A DNA stretch of 64,000 bases, taken from positions 17,722 to 81,721 of the forward strand of contig JAKSDI010000216.1 of the NCBI GenBank assembly GCA_022360175.1, in the 5' to 3' direction. Position 1 is the stretch's first letter. The number at the start of each line of letters is the position of its first letter. This DNA comes from Chitinophagales bacterium (GTDB lineage Bacteria; Bacteroidota; Bacteroidia; Chitinophagales; Saprospiraceae). The notes under the pieces were generated by a model that was not told where the DNA came from, did no database searches, and worked only from the letters and a program-made list of their open reading frames with translations. A program made the position numbers and the translations under genes. Below, one piece after another: positions 54,192 to 62,579 of this stretch.

Positions 54192-56399
54192 ATGAAAAAT
54201 CAGCCTGGACTTATCATAGCTTTTGGGTTATTAGCCTTCCTTTCTCTTAATGGCCAAAACCAGCAGTGGTTTACATATACAGATGGCCGGCCAGTATCAG
54301 CAATAAAAGAACATAATGGCACCTACTGGATATCGACTTTTTTAGGAGGCTTGGTATATTTTACTGATCCGGAGCATGTATATCATCTGGATCAAAGCAA
54401 TAGCCCCATTAACACCAATAAGTTTTCTGCTATGGATATGGACGCCAATGGAGGTTTATGGTTGGGCACTGCGGGAGGTGACATTTATAGCTATATCAAT
54501 GGACAATGGACTTTTTATTCCGATGCAAAAACACGTAAACACTCCGTATTGCGCATTGACAAGATCATTATAGATCACAACAATGAGGTTTGGTTTACCA
54601 GACGATATATGGATCCTCTGGAAGAAAAGCCTAAAACCTCAGGAATTATTGCCAGAGCCTTTGGTGAAGACTACGAACTTGTTAAACTGGAGAAGGGAAA
54701 ATTTAACAGACAAGAGATTCAGGCAAGCTCAGTATACGACATGAGTTTAGGCATTGATAATAGTCTTCTATTGGCTACCAATGATGGCTTGAAACTACTC
54801 AGCAATAAATTAGAAGAAATAGAGCTTCCAGAAGATGTCGATATCAGCCAGCCCTACACTGTTTTCCAGGATAGAAAAGGAAGTTACTGGCTAAGTTCAG
54901 GTAGGTGGACATGGAAGTATGTTGATGGTAAGTGGATCGTCCAAAAAATATATACCAGCAACGGTAAGAAGTTCAGCATTCCGGCAGAACGTTTTGATGC
55001 AATTAGTGAAAATGAAATTGTCATTAGCGGAAGTGGAGAAGTTTTTTTGGGAAATTCTGGAAGGTGGAGACAGTTGGATAGAGCAAAACTCAAAGCTCAA
55101 TTTGGAAAAAATGTTAACCTCGATTATACTTATGTTACTCAAAATGGTGAACTATTTGCCAATACACGGGTGGGGTTGCTATGGTTTAAGGAGGATCAAA
55201 TAATTAGGATCAACCCTTCCAATTCAGCATTGAGGGGTTCTTCTATTGATAAACTTTATATCGATGAAAATAATGTTATTCACTTTAAATCTGAAGGCGT
55301 AGCATTCAAAATTGATGAAGATGAGTGGACAACAAACTATTTAGATGATTACTGGTGGGCCCCAGTCTTTAGAAATTTACCCAAAGAAGAACAAGATAAA
55401 ATAGGTGATTTCATTCTGAAGCAAATGAAAACTCACTTTAATGATGTAATCATAAGCAGAGATGGTACAATATGGATTGCGACTGGTAAAGGCCTCGTGA
55501 AATCTAAAAATGGAACCATTCAATTGTATGATCAGAATAATTCTGATTTACCTTCTAATAAATTGTATGGAATTGCTCAGGCACCTGATGATGCTCTTTG
55601 GCTAGGGCTAGACTCCGGAGTGGTGGAATGGAGAAATGAAGTTATGATTTATCATGCTTTAGAAAGTCGATATGCAGAAGCTCGCTACAAGAATATTTCT
55701 TTTCATCCGGATGGACGGATTTTTGTTAGTAGAATTGATGGATTCCATATTTATAATGGCAAGAAATGGGAACACATCAAAGAAGGCCTGCCGATGAATA
55801 AAACTATCAATGATATGCTTGTTGATATGAATGGCACACTATGGCTTGGTACTTATGGTTCCGGCCTTTTAAGGTATGATGAAAATGGAGTCAAAAATAT
55901 CACAACAGAAGATACAGGTTTGTCAAGCAACACCATTTTTACCATGGATGTGGATCAATACAATAATATTTGGTTAGGCACTCAAGAAGGCCTTTGTGTA
56001 TTCAACGAGTCGGGATTAGTAGGGCAGGTTGCAGAGGAAGGTGCTTCTCCTTATTATCAAATTCAGGCAAATAGTCCTTATTCAGTAAGCACTGATTTTA
56101 AAGGAGAAAATACGGCCGGCCTTAAGTTACGTTTTAATGAGACCGAAGAGCTGTTCACTCAAATCAATTTTTTCCCAAACCCTACATCAGGCCGGTTTAC
56201 GGTACAACTGAAGGCAGTCAATGATGTAGAAGTAGATTATCAGTTATTTAACCTTAATGGGCAATTGATCCAGCAAAAAAGAGCAAAAGGTAAGCATCAG
56301 AGAATTCAAATGAACCTGAGGGGGCATATGGCAGGAACCTACATATTGCGCATAAAACAAGGCAAGGTTATAGTAAGTGAAAGGATACTTAAAATATAA
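54192..56399 (+). CDS. Two-component-regulator-type beta-propeller with T9SS sorting tail
   Basis: 735 residues from the ATG at 54192 (a GTG directly precedes it). Signal peptide (to about SLNGQ). The body is a string of ligand-binding propeller repeats like those of hybrid two-component sensors: GGLWLGTAGGDIYSY, NEVWFTRRYM, GTIWIATGKGLVKSK, DALWLGLDSGVVEW, GTLWLGTYGSGLLRYD, NNIWLGTQEGLCVF. No kinase domain follows. The last 75 residues are a T9SS sorting domain (INFFPNPTSGRFTVQL, AGTYILRIKQGK). It is thus a secreted binding protein. Confidence 0.87.
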   Translation: MKNQPGLIIAFGLLAFLSLNGQNQQWFTYTDGRPVSAIKEHNGTYWISTFLGGLVYFTDPEHVYHLDQSNSPINTNKFSAMDMDANGGLWLGTAGGDIYSYINGQWTFYSDAKTRKHSVLRIDKIIIDHNNEVWFTRRYMDPLEEKPKTSGIIARAFGEDYELVKLEKGKFNRQEIQASSVYDMSLGIDNSLLLATNDGLKLLSNKLEEIELPEDVDISQPYTVFQDRKGSYWLSSGRWTWKYVDGKWIVQKIYTSNGKKFSIPAERFDAISENEIVISGSGEVFLGNSGRWRQLDRAKLKAQFGKNVNLDYTYVTQNGELFANTRVGLLWFKEDQIIRINPSNSALRGSSIDKLYIDENNVIHFKSEGVAFKIDEDEWTTNYLDDYWWAPVFRNLPKEEQDKIGDFILKQMKTHFNDVIISRDGTIWIATGKGLVKSKNGTIQLYDQNNSDLPSNKLYGIAQAPDDALWLGLDSGVVEWRNEVMIYHALESRYAEARYKNISFHPDGRIFVSRIDGFHIYNGKKWEHIKEGLPMNKTINDMLVDMNGTLWLGTYGSGLLRYDENGVKNITTEDTGLSSNTIFTMDVDQYNNIWLGTQEGLCVFNESGLVGQVAEEGASPYYQIQANSPYSVSTDFKGENTAGLKLRFNETEELFTQINFFPNPTSGRFTVQLKAVNDVEVDYQLFNLNGQLIQQKRAKGKHQRIQMNLRGHMAGTYILRIKQGKVIVSERILKI

Positions 56400-56400
56400 C

Positions 56401-56525
56401 CAAGGAGTTTTCTTCTTTAAAGTGATATTAATAATTCCTGCAAGTCCTTCCGCATTGTACCTGGCAGAAGTATTTCTAAAGCCATCTTTTAGCTTTAAAC
56501 CCGAGTTTATTTCCAAAAGGTTTAG
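56401..56525 (-). pseudogene. Fragment of a TonB-receptor plug domain
   Basis: The minus strand reads SGLKLKDGFRNTSARYNAEG then LAGIINITLKKK. This matches the plug segment PSAKYNAEGTAGIINIILKKK of the receptor at 49116-51497. It breaks off at the end of the propeller gene. No start and no barrel remain. Confidence 0.65.
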
Positions 56526-56890
56526 GGGCAATATTAAAAGAAAATGACCCTAGAATAATAGGACTTGCAGGTGTTCTACATCATGAGCTTAATCACCTTC
56601 TTTGCCGTGATGAAATAGCTGCTTATGGAGGAGAAATTGTGTTTTATGAGACGATAAACCAAGACATGGATAGATCATTCCCCAAAGGCTTGACAGAGGA
56701 AGAGGAAGAAGCAATAGAAAAACAAAAACTTCTTTGGAGGACAGATGCTGAACGTATGCAAATTAATATTGCGGGAAGAGGAGGCTCTGGTTATGGTAAT
56801 AGGCCAAAACCGTCAACTACTGGTCGGCCTCAACCTGCTTCGGATGATACCTATCCTGGATTGGAAGAAGGCTTCCTTTTCATTTTCTGA
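56526..56890 (+). pseudogene. 5'-truncated gene with an HExxH motif
   Basis: The frame opens out of the TonB-plug fragment without a start and reads LKENDPRIIGLAGVLHHELN, then HLLCRDEIAAYGGEI, with HELNH as an HExxH zinc-site motif and a downstream Glu. A helical Glu-rich stretch and a Gly/Pro-rich tail follow, ending GLEEGFLFIF. An internal GTG at 56639 could start a shorter peptide, but it would lack the motif. I take this as the 3' end of a lost metallopeptidase-like gene. Confidence 0.5.
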
Positions 56891-56965
56891 TTGATTTTCT
56901 TCGGGTAAAAAGAATTATTTATAATATTGACAGAGCATTTCGAATACCGAACGGCCCGAGGAGGT

Positions 56966-56992
56966 GCCCCTGATCGATAGGTAATCAGGGGC
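56966..56992. terminator. Terminator hairpin between convergent genes
   Basis: Perfect arms GCCCCTGAT (56966-56974) and ATCAGGGGC (56984-56992) with a 9-base loop, between the truncated plus-strand gene and the VOC gene. A T-run follows on the plus strand at 57013-57020. Confidence 0.55.
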
Positions 56993-57024
56993 GTCTGCTT
57001 GATTGGTATATTGTTTTTTTCTGT

Positions 57025-57447
57025 TCAGTTGTTATAACTGTTTCTTTCCTCTGGTAGCTCGCTAAGGTACTGTATGAATTCATACTGATTTCCATCCGCA
57101 TCAGCGAAATAATCTCTAATCCTGAATTGTTCCACCTCCTTAGGGAAATCTCTTTTGTAGCCATTGCTTAAGAGATTATTAGCTATTTTTTCTACATCCT
57201 GTACCACAAAGCCAATATGATTGATCCCAATCCCATCATAGTTTTTTTCAGCTTTCAAAGAATGTTGTTTAGCCTGATTAATAGCTATGTAGGTATCATT
57301 GTCTCCAAGATGGACCCATTCTCTGGTGCCATTACCACCTCCCCGTATCTTGAAATGGGGAAAAGCTGTCTGGAAGAATTTTATTGCTTCCTGTAAATCA
57401 TTTACCGTAATGTTAGCATGTTCCAAATACACCTTTTTTGTTGTCAT
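57025..57447 (-). CDS. VOC-family protein (glyoxalase/dioxygenase superfamily)
   Basis: 140 residues with the paired beta-alpha-beta modules of the vicinal oxygen chelate fold: YLEHANITVNDLQEAIKFFQ near 7-26, GINHIGFVVQDVEKIANNLL near 74-93 and a final ADADGNQYEFIQYLSE. Metal-binding His and Glu positions are present (His10, His78, Glu128 by count). The substrate is unknown. A 20-base lux-box-like dyad lies 80 bases upstream, next to a GAF-LuxR regulator gene. Confidence 0.85.
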   Translation of the reverse strand: MTTKKVYLEHANITVNDLQEAIKFFQTAFPHFKIRGGGNGTREWVHLGDNDTYIAINQAKQHSLKAEKNYDGIGINHIGFVVQDVEKIANNLLSNGYKRDFPKEVEQFRIRDYFADADGNQYEFIQYLSELPEERNSYNN

Positions 57448-57526
57448 AATCTATTGTTTTTTGTTATTCTGGTGCAAATATCATGGACAAAAATGATGTA
57501 TGAAACGGACTTAAGTACGGAAAATG

Positions 57527-57546
57527 ACCTGTACCAAAGTACAGGT
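57527..57546. promoter_or_regulatory. Lux-box-like 20-base dyad
   Basis: ACCTGTACCAAAGTACAGGT has perfect 8-base arms and a 4-base centre. It matches the Vibrio fischeri lux box at 16 of 20 positions as I recall that sequence. It lies 18 bases after the stop of the GAF-LuxR gene and 80 bases before the VOC start, upstream of a -7-like GATATTTG at 57475-57482. Confidence 0.55.
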
Positions 57547-57563
57547 TCAGTAGTCAGAGTGCC

Positions 57564-58502
57564 TTAGATACCTAAAAGTCCCCTTTTTAGGCCGATATCT
57601 ACTGCTTCGGTACGATTGCCTGCATTGAGCTTGGATAAGATAGCAGTAATATGAAATTTAACCGTCCGTTCGCTTATGAAAAGTTCTCTACCTATTCGTT
57701 CGTTGGTTAGGCCTTTCTTTATGAGGTTTAGTACTTCTAATTCACGTTTTGTAAGAGGCGTTTCAGGATAATTGAATTCTTGTGAAGTAGTAGCTGTACC
57801 TTTTATTACTTCTAGTTCTCGGAATAGTATTGTCAAATGCTTCTGAAGGTCGCCAGCTTCTTTAAGAGCTCCGCTTACTTTACTTTTATCACTCTTTGAA
57901 CTTTCAAGACATGAGATAATGCTTTTTATTTTAGGAAAGAAGACGGATTCTAATATTCGATGAATGCTTGTATCTGGTTCAGCACTTTTACTCGTATAGG
58001 ATTGTTGTAAACGGGTGCGTTGAATGGCTGTTCCTACCAATTCACTGATCGTATTGAGAATTGTTAGTTCCTTTTCACTTAATTCTTTGGTTTCTTTACT
58101 GAGCAAGTTCATAATACCTACTTTCTGTCCGTTGATAATAATAGGTATAGTCGCATGAAACTTCAGGCCTTTCGTACCAAGGCTGGTATCCTTCAATCGT
58201 GAGCATGCAATCTCACTTATATTCAGAGCCTGATTAATATCGTCTGAAAGGTATTGTTTGATGCAATAACACCTGCCAGACAAGCGCTCAGGATGATTGC
58301 TTAATGCAGGAGGTAAATTATGAGAAGCAGCCAGATATACGGATTTATTATCAGGTTCAGTAAGCCAAATCCACCCTGTTTCTAAATGCATGATTTCCAT
58401 CGTCTTCTCCAGGGATTTGTGAAGGACAGCATGCAGAGAAAACTCCTTATTCAGGTAACTCGCTATTTCATATAGGTGTGAAAAATAACTTTTATCATTC
58501 AT
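57564..58502 (-). CDS. GAF-domain LuxR-type transcriptional regulator
   Basis: 312 residues. A GAF domain spans about 15-165 (LYEIASYLNKEFSLHAVLHKS near 10-30 and FHATIPIIINGQKVGIMNLLS in sense). A helical linker follows, and then a LuxR/NarL helix-turn-helix at about 248-310 (LTKRELEVLNLIKKGLTNER, ISERTVKFHITAILSKLNAG). There is no acyl-homoserine-lactone domain and no receiver domain, so the signal is a small molecule or redox input read by GAF. The downstream VOC gene is a likely target. Confidence 0.9.
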   Translation of the reverse strand: MNDKSYFSHLYEIASYLNKEFSLHAVLHKSLEKTMEIMHLETGWIWLTEPDNKSVYLAASHNLPPALSNHPERLSGRCYCIKQYLSDDINQALNISEIACSRLKDTSLGTKGLKFHATIPIIINGQKVGIMNLLSKETKELSEKELTILNTISELVGTAIQRTRLQQSYTSKSAEPDTSIHRILESVFFPKIKSIISCLESSKSDKSKVSGALKEAGDLQKHLTILFRELEVIKGTATTSQEFNYPETPLTKRELEVLNLIKKGLTNERIGRELFISERTVKFHITAILSKLNAGNRTEAVDIGLKRGLLGI

Positions 58503-58558
58503 ATGTATGATTTGCAGAAGATATTGCTGTTTAGATAGCTCTATCAGTCATGCTAAGA

Positions 58559-58724
58559 TAAGTAAGGGAGCACACTTAATTAATCTTTTTATGGTGGCAT
58601 CTTTTTCCCCATATCTGCGTTGCGTACTCGTGTTAATAACTACGGCTATTACACTCCGCCGCGCCTTGATCTGAGCAAAAAACTGATCCACCAAAAAAGC
58701 AACCTAATTATGCTCCCTTACTTA
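58559..58724. repeat. 166-base palindromic element, copy 2
   Basis: Inverted ends TAAGTAAGGGAGCA (58559-58572) and complement (58711-58724). The interior is nearly identical to 8967-9132, including GCGTACTCGTGTTAATA and CACTCCGCCGCGCCTTGATC. Differences between the copies in the ends are matched in both arms. It lies between the GAF-LuxR gene and DUF3291. Nothing else was seen in this 309-base gap. Confidence 0.85.
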
Positions 58725-58812
58725 CAATTTTGACATTTCGTTTTATCTATTGGATAGCGCAGAATGGTTCGTTAAATGAAGCAGGCTTTGCAACAATTGT
58801 TAGTGTATTGGA

Positions 58813-59283
58813 TTATAGTTTATTTCCATACATATCATATCTCTCATTAATACTAAACGCCTGAGGAGAAGAACCGACTTGATTAAGTAAATCCAGCTTA
58901 TTTTTACCCTCCAATGCTGTCGGGAGTTTTCCTAGCTGTTTCCACCATAAAACCGATTGATATCCTTTCATTTTAATTCCCCATTTTTTTCTGTTTTTGA
59001 GGAAATATGCATGAACAGTATGGTATATATAGCTTTCTAAACTTTCAAAATTTAACCATACCGACAGGTTGACAAAGATCAATTTATCTTCGTAAGGTGT
59101 TTCAATATTAGTCGCACTTTCTCCTTCATCATCTTTTAGCCTCCAGACAAAACCGTCGCTTTTTTCAGCTAGTTCATTTACCGGAGCCAGAAAATCCTTG
59201 AATTCCATTATCATTGGAGAATCAAGCTCAGCCCTAAGTTTGATGATATTGAATTGTGCAAGATGAAATGAGTTATTAGTCAT
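58813..59283 (-). CDS. DUF3291 family protein
   Basis: 156 residues, cytoplasmic. The DUF3291 pattern is HLAQFNIIKLRAELDSPMI near 7-25, SDGFVWRLKDDEG, LIFVNLSVWLNFESLESYIY and MKGYQSVLWWKQLGKLPTA. The fold is ABM-like (dimeric alpha-beta barrel). Function unknown. It follows arsR-type gene 59291-59593 by seven bases and is under its control by position. Confidence 0.82.
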   Translation of the reverse strand: MTNNSFHLAQFNIIKLRAELDSPMIMEFKDFLAPVNELAEKSDGFVWRLKDDEGESATNIETPYEDKLIFVNLSVWLNFESLESYIYHTVHAYFLKNRKKWGIKMKGYQSVLWWKQLGKLPTALEGKNKLDLLNQVGSSPQAFSINERYDMYGNKL

Positions 59284-59290
59284 TATAATT

Positions 59291-59593
59291 TTAAAGATTT
59301 TTACTTAAAAATTCTACATACTCCTGAATTACCTCTTCATTTCGTTTGTAATAAGTCCATTTTCCATGTCTCGTGGGTATAAGCAGGCCTGCTTTATTCA
59401 TCATACTTAAATAGTGTGATACGGTTGATTGCGATAAACCTGTTTTTTCCTGTATATGACAAACACAAACACCATCACTGAAATCAGGAACATTTACTTG
59501 TTTCGGGAAATGTTCTTCAGGCGTTTTTAACCAATCAAGTATATCGATTCGGATTTGATTGGACAAGGTTTTATTTATTTCTAAAATATCCAT
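59291..59593 (-). CDS. ArsR-family winged-helix regulator
   Basis: 100 residues. The recognition region GVCVCHIQEKTGLSQSTVSH lies at 41-60, and the wing RHGKWTYYKRN at 75-85. Cys43 and Cys45 form a CxC at the place of the arsenic-sensing ELCVCD motif of ArsR, so a thiol-based signal is possible. It heads an operon with DUF3291. An ATCGA...TCGAT dyad lies 22 bases before the start. Confidence 0.88.
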   Translation of the reverse strand: MDILEINKTLSNQIRIDILDWLKTPEEHFPKQVNVPDFSDGVCVCHIQEKTGLSQSTVSHYLSMMNKAGLLIPTRHGKWTYYKRNEEVIQEYVEFLSKNL

Positions 59594-59597
59594 GGTG

Positions 59598-59630
59598 CAA
59601 ATATATAACTATATATCGAGAATTGTCGAT
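59598..59630 (-). promoter_or_regulatory. ArsR promoter and operator; near-leaderless start
   Basis: On the minus strand TATATTTG (59598-59605) is a -7 element whose last base is only four bases before the ATG at 59593, so the transcript must be leaderless or nearly so. The dyad ATCGAGAATTGTCGAT (59615-59630) lies just upstream, where it would cover the -33 region. Autorepression is likely (inference). Confidence 0.55.
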
Positions 59631-59803
59631 TTGATTGATTTTTATTTTTACAGACATTTAAATACACAGATTAGGAGTGTTTATTCCTGCTACTCGAAGA
59701 TACCTCCTTCAGTTTTTATGGAAGACAACAAGAATGGCGCAAAATGTCAATTCATTCCAATTAGCCCCTTATAATTTTGCTTCATAATTTTAAATAAAGC
59801 CTT

Positions 59804-60205
59804 ATGAGTAATAAGAAAACTATTCTTAGTATCATCCTTTTATTTGTAGTATCCAATGTACTTACTACGATCTGGTATATGCTTACAGACGAACCCAACT
59901 TTGTACCTTATAGACGTGATGAACCTAATTATGGAGGGCTAGTCTTAAACCACCTGGTATTCGTTAGTGGCTTTGTGTATCTATTTCCCTATTTTATTAA
60001 AGAGCAAAATACCAGGTTAAAAGCTATTGTATACGGAGTAGTTATGGCAATAATTATGTTTTTACCAACAGGACTTGTAGTCCGTAGTATTTGGAAGGTA
60101 GACTTCAATGCCATTTTTGCTTTAAACACCTTGGCTCATTGTGTCATTGGAGGAATTTTGGGGCTTATTTTAAGTGTAATTTATAACTATAAAAGAGAAT
60201 CATGA
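59804..60205 (+). CDS. Small hypothetical membrane protein
   Basis: 133 residues with about four membrane segments (TILSIILLFVVSNVLTTIWY, LNHLVFVSGFVYLFPYFI, AIVYGVVMAIIMFLPTGLVV, LAHCVIGGILGLILSVIYNY). It is divergent from the ArsR operon, from which it is 210 bases away, and stops seven bases before the convergent DPP IV gene. The family is not recognised with certainty. Confidence 0.7.
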   Translation: MSNKKTILSIILLFVVSNVLTTIWYMLTDEPNFVPYRRDEPNYGGLVLNHLVFVSGFVYLFPYFIKEQNTRLKAIVYGVVMAIIMFLPTGLVVRSIWKVDFNAIFALNTLAHCVIGGILGLILSVIYNYKRES

Positions 60206-60212
60206 TGTACAA

Positions 60213-62396
60213 CTAAACCCGTGTAAGCCGTGGATCTTTTTTATATTGGATTTTGTATTCCTTCGGCGGCGCTAAGCCTTTGAGATTTTTTACAAAATAA
60301 TCCCATCTTCTACGGGTCATATAAAAACTATCATCACCAAAGCCGTGGCGCGCATTAGGGAAAATGATTAGATCAAAATCTTTGTTGGCTTTTATTAGGG
60401 CATCTACCACGAGATTGGTGTTGTAAGGAGGTACATTATCATCCATACCGCCGTGAGCCAATAATAATTTTCCTTTCAAATTTTGGGCATGGAGTTGGTT
60501 GGCCTGTCTTTCATAATTGTTGACGCCATCTACTTCTTCCATTCGGCCAATATAGCGCTCGCCCCAGTCATCTTCGTAGTTGCGATTGTCGTGATTACCA
60601 GACTCAGAAATGCCCACATCAAAAAAGTCGGGATAATTAAACATGGCAGCGGCGGTAGCAAACCCACCTCCGGAGTGCCCCCAAATTCCGACCTTCTCCA
60701 GGTCCATATAGGGATTTTTTTCAGCTAGTTGTTCCATCCCAGAGATTTGATCCGGTAAGGTGTTGACGGACATTTCACCATAACACTCATCGTGAAAGGC
60801 TTTTGAACGGCCTGGGTTGCAGCTACCTTCAATTACTACTACAATGAAACCCAACTCGGCCAGCGCCTGATGATCTCTTCTACCTGGGCTGAAGGACCAG
60901 GAGCCTACACTGCCGCCTTGAGGGCCAGGATAAATATAATTGACAACAGGGTACTTCTTATTGGGATCTAAATTGCTGGGGGTAAATACCAGGCCGTATA
61001 AATCATATTTGCCATCAGCTGATTTTACAGTGACTGGATCGGGGGCTTTCCAGCCGGTGGCAGTCAGACGCGAAATGTCAGTTTTCTCTAGCGTCTCAAT
61101 TAAATTGCCATTTCTATCGCGGAGTACGGAAATGGGCGGAACATCAGGTTGGGAATAATTATCCACAAAGTATTGGTAGTTTGGAGAGAATTGGATGTGA
61201 TGATTCCCATCTTCTGGGGTGAGTAGCTTTAAATTCTTTCCAGACAAATCAACCCGGTAAAGGTGACTAAAATAGGGATTACGGCCTGCTTCCCGGCCAT
61301 TCGCTTCAAAAAATAAAATACCACCTTTTTGGTCGATATGTTTGAGGCGGGTGACTACAAATTCACCCTTGGTAATTTGATGCTTCAGCTGACCATTTTG
61401 CGCATCGTATAAGTACAAGTGACCCCAATTATCGCGTTCGGAGTACCAAATGACCTCATTGCTTGCCTCCAGATAGTACCAATTGATAGCTCCCTGGCCA
61501 GATTCATATTGGGTAGCCACTTCCTCCTTTAGGATATCTCGGACTTTACCAGTACTGGCATCTGCAATTCTGAGCTGGGCAATTTTATGATCTCTGGTGG
61601 AGGAAACAAAAACCAATTGTTTACCATCATTGATCCACTGATTATCATCAAAAGCTCCTGTGCAGGAAATATCATCACACAAGGTTCCCCTGCGATCATC
61701 GGAAGGCATATCCAGGCGCACCATTCTACCATTATCAACTTCGATAATGACTCGCTCGATCTGGATGATTTTCTCATCTTCTGGCAAAGGATATTTCCAA
61801 CTTTTTAAGGTAGGCTCACCAACATTGGTGGTCACCAGGTACATATCGGATACATGCCGTTGATCTTGCTGAAAGGTGGCAATCTTTTTAGAATCCGGTG
61901 ACCATAATAAGATGGGACGTTCACTCTGTCGCCAGCCGGCATTATCTGTCGCATATCCATAATTTTCAATTCCATCCGTGGTCAATTGTTTTTCTTCACC
62001 GCTGTCCAAATAGCGTATCCATAAATTCCAATCTCGGATGAAAACTACCTTGCTTTGGTCCGGAGAAAGAATTTCGTTACGGCGATTGTAATTAGGTACT
62101 GCGACCTTTTCCTTGAGCACCTTGTTTAATTTTTCTCTGGAATCGAAGGTCGTTTTTTTCTTTTTCTTAATATCATAATGCACAAATTCCATCCCATCCT
62201 TCACCAGGATTTTATACCAAAGTTTATCATCAGATTCCCAGTTGGCCCGGACATTCATCCGATCTACATATTGGGAAGTGTTGAAGGAAAGCTGGCTTTC
62301 TGCCTGTTGATAGGTTGCTGTTGTGACCTGATCTTGGGCCGATAGTAAAAAGGGAAAAAAGGATAAGAAGAGAATGAGGGTGATATTCGATTTCAT
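60213..62396 (-). CDS. Dipeptidyl peptidase IV (S9) family, exported
   Basis: 727 residues with a signal peptide (to about FLLSAQ). An eight-bladed-propeller N-terminal domain is followed by the hydrolase domain: YIYPGPQGGSVGSWSFSPGR, Ser575 in GIWGHSGGGF, Asp652/653 in HGGMDDNVPP, His684 in NARHGFGD. The length and motifs match DPP IV, which removes X-Pro dipeptides. It stands alone. Confidence 0.93.
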   Translation of the reverse strand: MKSNITLILFLSFFPFLLSAQDQVTTATYQQAESQLSFNTSQYVDRMNVRANWESDDKLWYKILVKDGMEFVHYDIKKKKKTTFDSREKLNKVLKEKVAVPNYNRRNEILSPDQSKVVFIRDWNLWIRYLDSGEEKQLTTDGIENYGYATDNAGWRQSERPILLWSPDSKKIATFQQDQRHVSDMYLVTTNVGEPTLKSWKYPLPEDEKIIQIERVIIEVDNGRMVRLDMPSDDRRGTLCDDISCTGAFDDNQWINDGKQLVFVSSTRDHKIAQLRIADASTGKVRDILKEEVATQYESGQGAINWYYLEASNEVIWYSERDNWGHLYLYDAQNGQLKHQITKGEFVVTRLKHIDQKGGILFFEANGREAGRNPYFSHLYRVDLSGKNLKLLTPEDGNHHIQFSPNYQYFVDNYSQPDVPPISVLRDRNGNLIETLEKTDISRLTATGWKAPDPVTVKSADGKYDLYGLVFTPSNLDPNKKYPVVNYIYPGPQGGSVGSWSFSPGRRDHQALAELGFIVVVIEGSCNPGRSKAFHDECYGEMSVNTLPDQISGMEQLAEKNPYMDLEKVGIWGHSGGGFATAAAMFNYPDFFDVGISESGNHDNRNYEDDWGERYIGRMEEVDGVNNYERQANQLHAQNLKGKLLLAHGGMDDNVPPYNTNLVVDALIKANKDFDLIIFPNARHGFGDDSFYMTRRRWDYFVKNLKGLAPPKEYKIQYKKDPRLTRV

Positions 62397-62579
62397 AGTG
62401 CTAAAAATTGACAGAAGTTAGAGCCTGTTGGGATTTTGATTTTGTAAACCAAAAGATGCTTTTCAACAGAACCCAGCTTAAATATACTGTTTTCTAGCAA
62501 TTACAGGGAATAGATCAAGAAACAACATACAGGATGCATTATACTGTTATTGCTTACTTAATAAGGGTAGGGTAATACT

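Noticed and set aside
56244..56531. A minus-strand 95-codon frame taken as one gene
   Set aside because: Only its first part resembles a TonB plug; the rest is antisense of the propeller gene's sorting domain. It is a fragment, not a gene.
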